Origin: Pseudomonadaceae bacterium UBA5811 | GTDB taxonomy: Bacteria; Pseudomonadota; Gammaproteobacteria; Pseudomonadales; Pseudomonadaceae | Direction of reading: 5' to 3' | DNA: 6,651 bases | Assembly: GCA_002417905.1 (NCBI GenBank) | Contig: DIDB01000025.1 | Span: forward strand, 1 to 6,651 | Shown: one piece after another, positions 1-6,615 of the stretch | How the letters are laid out: each line of letters begins with the position of its first letter | How positions within the stretch are numbered: position 1 is the stretch's first letter | Program-made: the position numbers and the translations under genes | Notes under the pieces: generated by a model | The model's database searches: none | What the model saw: only the letters and a program-made list of their open reading frames with translations | What the model was told of the DNA's origin: nothing

Positions 1-1440
1 ATGCCCTCTGAATCCTCCGGCCGGCAGCTGGTCTGGCTGCGCACGGACCTGCGGCTGGCAGATAACCCGGCCCTGAGTGCCGCCCGGGAGGCAGGGCCGG
101 TGCTGGCCCTGTACCTGCTGACTTCCGGCCAGTGGCAGCAGCATGGTGATGCCCCCTGCAAGGTGGATTTCTGGCTGCGCAACCTGAAAGTGCTGGCCAG
201 CGGGCTGGCGGCGCTGAATATCCCGCTGCTGGTGCGCGAGGTGCCGGAATGGGCAGACGTCCCCGCCGTGCTGGCCGGTCTTTGCCAGCAGTATCAGGTC
301 AGCATGGTCCGGGTGAACGAGGAATATGGCATCAACGAAACCCGGCGCGACCAGGCCGTCCGGACTGCACTGGCCGCTACAGGAACCGGGTTTGCCCGGT
401 ATCTTGACCAGCTGTTTCTGGCCCCCGGCCAGCTGCTGGCCAGCAGTGGCCGGCCCTTCCAGGTCTATACCCCGTTTCGCAATGCCTGCCGCAAACGGCT
501 GGCTGAGGCTTTGCCCCGCTGCCTGCCGGCCCTGCGGCCCCAGGCCGCCCTGGCAGTCCGGAGTGTTCCAGGGCCCGGCAAGGTCCGTGGTTTCCCGCCA
601 CCAGCCCCTGCCCTGCGGGCGGAATGGCCGGCGGGTGAAGTGGCGGCCCGGGAGCGGCTGGCCCATTTTGCGGACCAGCAGCTGCTGGACTATCACCTGA
701 CCCGGGACTTTCCGGCCCTGGCCGGAACCAGCCGGCTGTCACCCTATCTGGCCGCCGGGGTGCTCTCGCCCCGCCAGTGCCTGCAGGCCGCACTGGCCCA
801 GAACGGTAATGAACTGGCGCAGGGCAATCCGGGGGTAGTCTGCTGGATTGACGAGCTGCTCTGGCGCGAGTTTTACCGGCATATCCTGCAGGGTTTTCCC
901 GGACTGTCCATGCACCAGCCATTCCGGCCGGAAACCGGGGCTCTGCCCTGGCGCGCGGATGCCGGCCAGCTGCAGGCCTGGCAGCAGGGCCAGACCGGCT
1001 TTCCGCTGATTGATGCCGCCATGCGCTGCCTGCTGGCGACCGGCTGGATGCATAACCGGCTGCGGATGCTGGTGGCCATGTTTCTCAGCAAGAACCTGCT
1101 GATTCACTGGCAGGCCGGTGAGCACAGGTTTATGCAGCAGCTGATTGACGGGGATCTGGCCCAGAACAATGGGGGCTGGCAGTGGAGTGCCTCCACCGGC
1201 ACCGATGCCGTGCCCTGGTTCCGCCTGTTCAATCCGGTGACCCAGTCGAAAAAATTTGACCCGCAGGGGACATTTATCCGCCGCTGGGTTCCGGAGCTGG
1301 CCGGGCTGGATGCCCGGGAGATTCATGAGCCGCCCTTGCAGCGGCGGGGCCGTTATCCGGGACCGCTGGTGGAGCTGGCTCCCAGCCGGGCCAGGGTGCT
1401 GCAGGCATTCCGGGGCCTCCCGGCCGGAGTCAGTCCTTGA
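1..1440 (+). CDS. phrB: Deoxyribodipyrimidine photolyase (class I CPD photolyase)
   Basis: This flavoenzyme uses blue or near-UV light to split cyclobutane pyrimidine dimers in DNA. The 479 residues closely follow E. coli PhrB (about 472, from memory). An N-terminal alpha/beta antenna domain (about 9-170) opens with VWLRTDLRLADNPAL; N112-E113 match the folate-binding region. The helical FAD domain (about 215-470) has TSRLSPYLAAGVLSPRQC (243-260), WIDELLWREFYRH (282-294) and NNGGWQWSASTGTD (389-402). Aligned to E. coli with a constant offset of 11, the electron-transfer tryptophans are W317, W370 and W393, the dimer-contacting tryptophans W288 and W395, and the flavin-contacting asparagine N389. 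All are present, so an active repair enzyme rather than a degenerate cryptochrome is likely. The ATG is the first base of the window, so no ribosome binding site can be seen, but the start fits the family (about five residues longer than E. coli). The 3' end overlaps the convergent lipoprotein gene by 11 bp. Confidence 0.96.
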   Translation: MPSESSGRQLVWLRTDLRLADNPALSAAREAGPVLALYLLTSGQWQQHGDAPCKVDFWLRNLKVLASGLAALNIPLLVREVPEWADVPAVLAGLCQQYQVSMVRVNEEYGINETRRDQAVRTALAATGTGFARYLDQLFLAPGQLLASSGRPFQVYTPFRNACRKRLAEALPRCLPALRPQAALAVRSVPGPGKVRGFPPPAPALRAEWPAGEVAARERLAHFADQQLLDYHLTRDFPALAGTSRLSPYLAAGVLSPRQCLQAALAQNGNELAQGNPGVVCWIDELLWREFYRHILQGFPGLSMHQPFRPETGALPWRADAGQLQAWQQGQTGFPLIDAAMRCLLATGWMHNRLRMLVAMFLSKNLLIHWQAGEHRFMQQLIDGDLAQNNGGWQWSASTGTDAVPWFRLFNPVTQSKKFDPQGTFIRRWVPELAGLDAREIHEPPLQRRGRYPGPLVELAPSRARVLQAFRGLPAGVSP

Positions 1441-2038
1441 GAAGTGGTGGTGCTGCGGGCCGGGTATCGTTATTGGTCCAGGAGAAGACAAAGGCGGCAC
1501 TGATCTTGTCGTTATGGGACTCGCCCAGCTGAGCGCTCCTGGCATCAAGATAGCGGCCCGTTCTGGCGTCATAACTGACGGCTGAAAAACTGGCGACACC
1601 GATCTGGGTGTTCTTGCCGTAAAGCGCCAGTTCGGGCACGGTGATGCTGGAGTCTGACAGCGGCATGGGCAGGCTGAACGAGGGAATGCCGACCAGGAAG
1701 CTCTGGCGGTCAGTGGACAGGGCACCGGCCCGGATTTCCACAATGGTATCGGCCTTGCTGCGCTCGCTGGTCAGTGGCACGCCCTGGCTCAGCAGGCTGT
1801 TGCGGATGGCGCCGATGGCCTGCTTGCTGTCCGTACCCTCGAAGAAACTGCTGTCAACAAAGACCAGCCCGGAGGTGGTCAGCTGGCTGGCCAGCCGGTG
1901 GGCCGCCCGGTCGGCAGCGGTGGAAATCAGCAGTTCCTCGGTGGCGGTGCGGGTCGGGTTGGATGTCTGCAGGGTGGTACAGGCCTGCAGCATCAGGCTG
2001 GCCAGCAGGACCGCGGAGTATCCGGGATGCTTGAGCAT
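1430..2038 (-). CDS. Predicted outer-membrane lipoprotein of unknown function (possibly DUF6655-like)
   Basis: The 202-residue product begins with a short basic segment, a hydrophobic stretch (about 8-17) and a lipobox LQAC (17-20), so signal peptidase II should cleave before Cys20. Residue 21 is Thr, not Asp, which favours sorting to the outer membrane by Lol. The mature protein begins with a low-complexity linker, then PTRTATEELLISTAADRAA (28-46), then a mixed alpha/beta globular region without transmembrane segments. The RTATEELL...AADRAA segment recalls small lipoproteins grouped as DUF6655; that name is from memory and unchecked. No catalytic motif is visible and no function is claimed. 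The ATG at 2038 is preceded by GGAGG four bases upstream, which supports the start. The gene diverges from rep and converges on phrB, its last 11 bp lying inside the photolyase gene. It appears monocistronic. Confidence 0.88.
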   Translation of the reverse strand: MLKHPGYSAVLLASLMLQACTTLQTSNPTRTATEELLISTAADRAAHRLASQLTTSGLVFVDSSFFEGTDSKQAIGAIRNSLLSQGVPLTSERSKADTIVEIRAGALSTDRQSFLVGIPSFSLPMPLSDSSITVPELALYGKNTQIGVASFSAVSYDARTGRYLDARSAQLGESHNDKISAAFVFSWTNNDTRPAAPPLLKD

Positions 2039-2042
2039 TTAT

Positions 2043-2047
2043 CCTCC
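2043..2047 (-). promoter_or_regulatory. Ribosome binding site of the lipoprotein gene
   Basis: On the minus strand GGAGG lies four bases before the ATG at 2038 (context CCGGAGGATAAATG). It is the strongest Shine-Dalgarno match in the window and fixes the start that places the lipobox cysteine at residue 20. Confidence 0.75.
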
Positions 2048-2070
2048 GGTTTTGTGAATGTACGGACTGG

Positions 2071-2099
2071 ACCATAGCAGATTGCGGGTGCCGGTTCAG
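2071..2099 (-). promoter_or_regulatory. Candidate sigma-70 promoter for the lipoprotein gene (extended -10)
   Basis: Reading the minus strand, TGCTATGGT (2071-2079) resembles an extended -10 element (TG, one base, then TATGGT). CTGAAC at 2094-2099 is a weak -35 match (shared TGA) with 17-bp spacing. Transcription would start around 2064, giving a leader of about 25 bases. This is a motif match by eye only; the -35 is poor and the assignment depends mainly on the extended -10. Confidence 0.35.
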
Positions 2100-2132
2100 G
2101 CTAGGCAGGACCGGGAGGGGCTGCGAAAAGGC

Positions 2133-2138
2133 TAGAAT
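2133..2138 (+). promoter_or_regulatory. Candidate -10 element upstream of rep
   Basis: TAGAAT matches five of six bases of the sigma-70 -10 consensus and lies 32 bp before the rep ATG. No recognisable -35 hexamer occurs 16-18 bp upstream, where the sequence is GC-rich. If used, transcription would begin near 2145 with a leader of about 25 bases. An in-frame TAG at 2138-2140 overlaps the end of this element, so rep cannot start further upstream. Confidence 0.3.
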
Positions 2139-2170
2139 AGACCCCTTCCAAGGTTTGCCGGTGCTCTGCC

Positions 2171-4192
2171 ATGTCCCGACTCAATCCCCGCCAGCAGGAG
2201 GCGGTGACCTATATCAGCGGCCCGCTGCTGGTGCTGGCCGGTGCGGGTTCCGGCAAAACCAGCGTGATTACCCGCAAGATCGCTTATCTGATCCAGCAGT
2301 GTGGCCTGAAGGCCCAGTACATCTATGCGGTGACCTTTACCAACAAGGCCGCCCGGGAGATGAAAGAGCGGGTCGGCAGCCTGCTCCGGGGCGCCGAAGC
2401 CCGGGGGCTGACAGTGTCCACCTTTCATAATCTGGGCCTGAATATCATCCGCCGGGAGCATGCGCATCTGGGCTACAAGCCCGGGTTTTCCATTTTTGAT
2501 GAGGGTGATGTCCGGGCGCTGGTTACCGAGATCATGCACAAGGAGTATGCCGGGGATGATGGCGTGGACCAGGTACTGCAGCAGATTGGCCGCTGGAAAA
2601 ATGATCTGGTGCTGCCCGACGCTGCCCTGGACAGGGCGCAGAATCCGCAGGAGCAGACGGCGGCTGTGGTGTACCAGCACTATCAGCGCACCCTGAAAGC
2701 CTATAACGCGGTGGATTTTGATGACCTGATCCTGCAGCCGGTCTGGCTGTTCCAGAACCGGCCTGAGGTTCTGGAAAGGTGGCAGAACCGGGTGCGCTAT
2801 CTGCTGGTGGACGAGTACCAGGATACCAATGCCAGCCAGTACCTGCTGGTGCGCCTGCTGGTACAGGGCCGGGCCCAGTTTACGGTGGTTGGGGATGACG
2901 ACCAGTCCATCTATGCCTGGCGGGGTGCACGGCCGGAGAATCTGGTCCAGCTGAAAGAGGACTTTCCGGGGCTGAAGGTGGTGATGCTGGAGCAGAATTA
3001 CCGTTCCACCAGCCGGATCCTGCGCTGTGCCAACCAGCTGATTGCCAATAATCCCCATGTGTTTGAAAAAGAGCTGTGGAGCGAAATGGGCCATGGCGAG
3101 GAAATCCGGGTGGTTCGCTGCCGCAATGAGGACGCCGAGTGCGAACGGATTGCCATGGAGATCCTGACCGAGCACCTGCGCACCGACCGGCCCTACAGTG
3201 ACTTTGCCGTGCTGTACCGGGGCAACCATCAGGCCCGGCTGCTGGAGCTCAAGCTGCAGCATCACCAGATTCCTTACCGGCTGTCCGGTGGCACCAGCTT
3301 TTTTGCCCGTCAGGAAGTGAAGGATCTGATGAGCTATTTCCGGCTGCTGGTCAATCCGGCGGATGACAATGCCTTTCTGCGGGTCATCAATGTTCCCCGG
3401 CGCGAGATTGGCTCGGCCACCCTGGAAAAGCTGGGCAACTATGCCAGCGAGCGCCAGCTGTCCCTGTATGCCGCCTGTGACGAGATGGGGCTGGCTGCCC
3501 TGCTGGATAGCCGCTTTACCGAACGGCTGGCCCGTTTCAAGGCCTATATGGAGCGGCTGCGCCGCCAGTGTGCCGAGGGTGATCCCATTGCCGCCCTGCG
3601 CGCCATGGTGGTGGATATCGACTATGAGCCGTGGATTCGCCAGAACAGTTCCAGCGAGCGGGCGGCGGCTTTCCGGATGGGTAATGTCTGGTATCTGATC
3701 GATGCCCTGAAAACCCTGCTGGAAAAGGATGACGGGACGGACATGACCATCGAGCAGGCCATTGCCCGGCTGGTGCTGCGTGACATGCTGGAGCGCCAGC
3801 AGGAGGAGCAGGAGGGGGCCGAAGGGGTGCAGATGATGACCCTGCATGCCTCCAAGGGCCTGGAGTTCCCTCATGTGTACATCATGGGCATGGAGGAGGA
3901 GATCCTGCCGCACCGCTCCAGTATTGAGGCGGACAGCATTGAGGAGGAGCGGCGGCTGGCCTATGTGGGCATCACCCGGGCCCGCCAGAAACTGGTGTTT
4001 ACCTTTGCGGCCCGGCGCAAGCAGTATGGTGAGGTCATGGCCTGTACCCCGAGCCGTTTTCTGGCCGAGCTGCCGGCGGAGGATCTGCTCTGGGAGGGCC
4101 GGGAGGATACGCCCGCCGAAGTCCGGGCAGTCCGGGGCAATGAGGCTCTGGCCAGCATCCGGGCCCTGCTGAAGCGCCCGTCCGGCCAGTGA
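2171..4192 (+). CDS. rep: ATP-dependent DNA helicase Rep (UvrD/Rep superfamily 1A)
   Basis: Rep is a 3'-5' DNA translocase/helicase that travels with the replisome, clears proteins from the fork and aids restart. The product has 673 residues, the E. coli Rep length from memory, with near-colinear sequence from MSRLNPRQQEAV onward. SF1 motifs are in order: Q-motif region (5-12), Walker A AGAGSGKT (23-30, K29), Ia VTFTNKAAREM (54-64), II/Walker B VDEYQDTN (213-220, D214-E215), III GDDDQSIYAWRGA (241-253), IV QNYRS (275-279), V MMTLHASKGLEFP (555-567) and VI EEERRLAYVGITRAR (591-605, R604 by motif position). SGGTSFFARQEVKDL (372-386) is typical of Rep. The acidic/arginine C-terminal tail, the PriC/DnaB-contacting region in E. 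coli, is present but diverged. The ATG is fixed by homology and by an upstream in-frame stop at 2138-2140, although no good Shine-Dalgarno precedes it. UvrD is the main alternative but is longer and less similar. The stop lies 1 bp from the convergent diguanylate cyclase stop. Confidence 0.97.
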   Translation: MSRLNPRQQEAVTYISGPLLVLAGAGSGKTSVITRKIAYLIQQCGLKAQYIYAVTFTNKAAREMKERVGSLLRGAEARGLTVSTFHNLGLNIIRREHAHLGYKPGFSIFDEGDVRALVTEIMHKEYAGDDGVDQVLQQIGRWKNDLVLPDAALDRAQNPQEQTAAVVYQHYQRTLKAYNAVDFDDLILQPVWLFQNRPEVLERWQNRVRYLLVDEYQDTNASQYLLVRLLVQGRAQFTVVGDDDQSIYAWRGARPENLVQLKEDFPGLKVVMLEQNYRSTSRILRCANQLIANNPHVFEKELWSEMGHGEEIRVVRCRNEDAECERIAMEILTEHLRTDRPYSDFAVLYRGNHQARLLELKLQHHQIPYRLSGGTSFFARQEVKDLMSYFRLLVNPADDNAFLRVINVPRREIGSATLEKLGNYASERQLSLYAACDEMGLAALLDSRFTERLARFKAYMERLRRQCAEGDPIAALRAMVVDIDYEPWIRQNSSSERAAAFRMGNVWYLIDALKTLLEKDDGTDMTIEQAIARLVLRDMLERQQEEQEGAEGVQMMTLHASKGLEFPHVYIMGMEEEILPHRSSIEADSIEEERRLAYVGITRARQKLVFTFAARRKQYGEVMACTPSRFLAELPAEDLLWEGREDTPAEVRAVRGNEALASIRALLKRPSGQ

Positions 4193-4193
4193 T

Positions 4194-5819
4194 TCAGTCT
4201 GTGTCCCGGGCGGCGTAACGGTCGGGCAGTGTCAGCAGCCGGTGGAAATGCACCTGGTTCTTGCCGGCCCGCTTGGCGGTATAGAGCGCCTGGTCGGCCA
4301 GATGGAACACCTCGTCCAGATCCGCCGCATCCCGGGGCCAGCAGGCAACCCCAATGCTGCAGCTGATCTGCAGGGCACCATCGCCCAGGGCCAGCGGACT
4401 TTCCAGCGCGGCAATCACCCGCTGGGTTACGGTGCTGATCACCTCCTGGGGGGTACCGAGCGGCACCGGCAGCAGGGCCAGGAATTCGTCCCCGCCCACC
4501 CGGACCAGCAGGTCCTCCTCGCGGAAGCACAGGGCCAGCCGCCGGGCGGTTTCCTGCAGGACCTGGTCACCGACCACATGGCCAAAGGTGTCATTGATGC
4601 CCTTGAAATTGTCCAGATCCATCCACAGGACAAACAGCCAGCCGGCATGCCGGCGCTTGCCGGTTTCCAGGGCGTGCTGGTAGTGCTCAAGGGCAGCGCG
4701 GTTGGCCAGACTGGTCAGGTTGTCGCGATAGGCAATGTCTTTCATGGCGCTCAGTGCATGGCGCTGGCTGTTACGGCTGCTGGCCAGCTGCTGGATGGCC
4801 AGGCCCAGTTTGCGCACCTCGATGCTGCTGCCCCGGGGCAGCGGAATTTCGGCTTTTTCCCCGGCGGCCAGCCACTGGGCGGCAATGGCCATCTGGTGCA
4901 GGGGCCGGGTGATAAAACCGGTCAGGATCCAGGCGATGGCGGCGAACAGGGCCGACAGGATCAGTCCCCAGTGGTGCAGGGCCTCCTGTAGCCGGATAAC
5001 CGGCTGGTAGGCCTGCTCCAGGGGCTGGCGGGCGATGATGGTCCAGCCCGGGCCGGCGGGTGCACTGCTTTTGGCCACCCCGGTCAGATATTCCTGGCCT
5101 CCCTGCCAGCGCTCTACCTGCCAGTAGTCCCTGGCGTGAAACTGGGGGGCAAAACCGGGCAGCCAGCCCATCAGCGACGGCGGGCCGAGCCAGACGCGCT
5201 GGTCCGGGCCCAGCAGGATAAACTGCAGCTGTTCCTGCTGGCTGGCCTGGGCGCTCTGCTCCATGAACTGGCGGATCTGTTCTGCCCATTGCCGGGACAG
5301 CCAGCAGACCAGCCGGGCCTGCATCTGGCCCTGGGCATCATGGACCGGCCGGGAAATTTCCACCAGGTGGCCGGTGGGGCTGGAGGGCTGGACCAGCAGG
5401 GTTGCACTGCCGGGCAGGCCCTGTTCGGTTCCGGCGTACTGCTGTAGCCGGGTGCCTTCCAGAAAGCCATCACCGGAAGCCATCACCCAGCCCTGGGGGT
5501 CCAGCAGGCCTACCCAGTCCACTTCGGGATACTGCTGCTGGAAGAGCGTCAGGGCCTGGTGCAGGTCAGGCCGCCGTTCGGCCGGCAGGCCGGTTTCCAG
5601 CTGGCTGAGCAGGTCCAGGCTGCGGGCCCGCCCGGCAATGTCCCGGTTCAGGCGTTCGGCCATCAGTTGCGCGGCGTGCATCAGGCGGCTGCCAATGTTT
5701 TCCCGCAGCTGGCCAAGGGTGGCCTCGCTGACCAGAACGCCGAAAATCCAGCTCAGGGCGATGATCAGGATGGCAAAAATCAGGGCATAACGGGTGCGCA
5801 GACTGGTCAGGGAAAACAT
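4194..5819 (-). CDS. Membrane diguanylate cyclase with periplasmic sensor (Cache-like), HAMP-like linker and GGDEF domain
   Basis: This enzyme is predicted to make cyclic di-GMP from two GTP, controlled by a periplasmic signal. The 541 residues contain transmembrane helix 1 (about 11-31), a periplasmic region of about 250 residues (32-284), transmembrane helix 2 (about 285-304), a HAMP-like segment (about 303-350) and a GGDEF domain (about 362-527). The periplasmic part has the look of a double-Cache fold (VDWVGLLDPQGWVMAS at 100-115; GPGWTIIARQPLEQAY at 256-271); the ligand cannot be inferred. The cyclase domain opens with DNLTSLANR (366-374), has metal/substrate residues in DLDNFKGIND (401-410), and an intact GGDEF (442-446). 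The product-inhibition I-site RxxD is R433-E-E-D436, exactly five residues before GGDEF. No EAL domain is present, so it should only synthesise c-di-GMP. AAAGG lies seven bases before the ATG. It is co-directional with the upstream cardiolipin synthase across 148 bp. Confidence 0.93.
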   Translation of the reverse strand: MFSLTSLRTRYALIFAILIIALSWIFGVLVSEATLGQLRENIGSRLMHAAQLMAERLNRDIAGRARSLDLLSQLETGLPAERRPDLHQALTLFQQQYPEVDWVGLLDPQGWVMASGDGFLEGTRLQQYAGTEQGLPGSATLLVQPSSPTGHLVEISRPVHDAQGQMQARLVCWLSRQWAEQIRQFMEQSAQASQQEQLQFILLGPDQRVWLGPPSLMGWLPGFAPQFHARDYWQVERWQGGQEYLTGVAKSSAPAGPGWTIIARQPLEQAYQPVIRLQEALHHWGLILSALFAAIAWILTGFITRPLHQMAIAAQWLAAGEKAEIPLPRGSSIEVRKLGLAIQQLASSRNSQRHALSAMKDIAYRDNLTSLANRAALEHYQHALETGKRRHAGWLFVLWMDLDNFKGINDTFGHVVGDQVLQETARRLALCFREEDLLVRVGGDEFLALLPVPLGTPQEVISTVTQRVIAALESPLALGDGALQISCSIGVACWPRDAADLDEVFHLADQALYTAKRAGKNQVHFHRLLTLPDRYAARDTD

Positions 5820-5826
5820 GGTTCAG

Positions 5827-5831
5827 CCTTT
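5827..5831 (-). promoter_or_regulatory. Probable ribosome binding site of the diguanylate cyclase gene
   Basis: On the minus strand AAAGG lies seven bases upstream of the ATG at 5819. A second purine-rich stretch, AGAGG (5834-5838), is probably too far away to decide the start. The match is moderate but well spaced, and the following codons give a sensible N-terminal membrane helix. Confidence 0.5.
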
Positions 5832-5924
5832 GACCTCTTGTTTTGTGGCCTCCTGGGCGCGGGCCGGAAATGCCCCGGTGGCATACAGCTGAATGGTAGC
5901 TTCTTGCCAGCATGGATGCGATGT

Positions 5925-5949
5925 CCGGGCCTGAAATTAATTGGCCCGG
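5925..5949. repeat. GC-rich inverted repeat between cardiolipin synthase and diguanylate cyclase genes
   Basis: CCGGGCC (5925-5931) and GGCCCGG (5943-5949) form a perfect 7-bp stem with an 11-base AT-rich loop. It lies about 18 bp past the cardiolipin synthase stop, where a terminator would be expected. No run of T follows it on the minus strand (ACATCGCATCC follows), so it is not a canonical rho-independent terminator. It might act as an RNA 3'-end stabiliser or a protein-binding site, or be fortuitous in GC-rich DNA. Confidence 0.4.
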
Positions 5950-5957
5950 CCAGACCC

Positions 5958-5967
5958 GCTCCGGAGC
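5958..5967. repeat. 10-bp perfect palindrome abutting the cardiolipin synthase stop codon
   Basis: GCTCCGGAGC is self-complementary and ends exactly at the base next to the TAA (5968-5970, minus strand). With no loop it is a poor RNA hairpin. Together with the inverted repeat 8 bp further on, it makes up most of the recognisable structure in the 148-bp gap. I see no convincing promoter for the diguanylate cyclase in that gap. Confidence 0.35.
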
Positions 5968-6615
5968 TTACAGGACCGGGGCTACCAGGCGGGCCACCCG
6001 CATGCCCAGCTGTTGCAGGCGGCGGGGTTTGGGTTCATTGCCGGGAAGAATTTCCCGGGCGCAGGCAAAGTCTTTTTCCAGCATCCGGGCCACCTGGTCG
6101 GCAAAGTCCCGGTCGGCTACCAGTACGGTGACTTCAAAATTCAGCCGGAATGAGCGGTTATCCAGGTTGGCGCTGCCTACCGAGGCCAGCTGATCGTCGA
6201 CTAGGACTACTTTCTGGTGCACAAAGCCGGGCTGATAGCGGTAAATCCGGATTCCGGCCCGGGCCGCCTCGCTGGCATACAGGCTGGAGGCGGCATAGAC
6301 CACCCGGTGATCCGGACGGGCAGGCAGCAGCAGGCGAACCTCCACACCCCGCAGTACGGCCAGCTGTAACGCCGAGAATACCGCCTCATCCGGTACAAAG
6401 TAGGGGCTGGCCAGCCAGATCCGCTGGCGGGCCGTGTTGATGGCCTGGACAAAAAACAGTGAGGCGGTTTCCTGCGGGTCGGCCGGGCCACTGCAGAGAG
6501 CCTGGCAGACCATGCCGTCCTGCTCCGTGTAGCTGTCCGGCAGCAGCAGGGGCGGCAGGTGGCGGGTGGCCCAGTACCAGTCTTCGGCGAAAGACTCCTG
6601 CAGGCAGGCCAGCAC
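5968..6615 (-). CDS. cls: Cardiolipin synthase, ClsA-type, C-terminal part (5' end missing)
   Basis: Cardiolipin synthase of the phospholipase D superfamily condenses two phosphatidylglycerols into cardiolipin and glycerol at the inner membrane. The genomic part encodes 215 residues and a TAA stop. It holds the second PLD repeat: SPYFVPDEA, then the HKD motif HQKVVLVD (His codon 6217-6219, Lys two codons later, Asp codon 6196-6198), followed by [15 protein letters not shown]. The distance from the HKD histidine to the C-terminus (82 residues) equals that in E. coli ClsA as I recall it, so this end is complete. About 270 residues are absent: the N-terminal membrane helices and the first HKD motif. 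The loss is caused by the contig end, not by mutation. The apparent GTG start at 6630 and first five codons (M/V-Y-K-R-Q) are adapter sequence. ClsA is preferred over ClsB or ClsC from the F..DW segment and the C-terminal pattern. Confidence 0.9.
   Translation of the reverse strand: MLACLQESFAEDWYWATRHLPPLLLPDSYTEQDGMVCQALCSGPADPQETASLFFVQAINTARQRIWLASPYFVPDEAVFSALQLAVLRGVEVRLLLPARPDHRVVYAASSLYASEAARAGIRIYRYQPGFVHQKVVLVDDQLASVGSANLDNRSFRLNFEVTVLVADRDFADQVARMLEKDFACAREILPGNEPKPRRLQQLGMRVARLVAPVL

Noticed and set aside
739..1743. A 334-codon minus-strand frame spanning the end of phrB and part of the lipoprotein gene
   Set aside because: It is out of frame with the lipoprotein gene and antisense to conserved photolyase FAD-domain motifs; its composition is that of a shadow frame.
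2132..3913. A 593-codon open frame on the minus strand opposite rep
   Set aside because: It lies wholly antisense to a helicase gene with every SF1 motif, and its translation is rich in His, Gln, Pro and Leu as expected from the complement of GC-rich codons. It has no recognisable domain. Long antisense frames are common in high-GC genes.
4242..4991. A 249-codon plus-strand frame opposite the GGDEF region
   Set aside because: It is antisense to the conserved GGDEF, I-site and HAMP segments, its composition is Gly/Gln/Pro-biased, and it has no domain similarity that I recognise.
5925..5949. A rho-independent terminator for cls
   Set aside because: The stem is plausible but there is no T-tract after it on the minus strand and the loop is 11 bases, so I list it only as an inverted repeat.
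5559..6131. A 190-codon plus-strand frame crossing from the diguanylate cyclase gene into cls
   Set aside because: It spans the antisense of two real genes and the gap between them, with low-complexity Gly/Pro/Gln composition.
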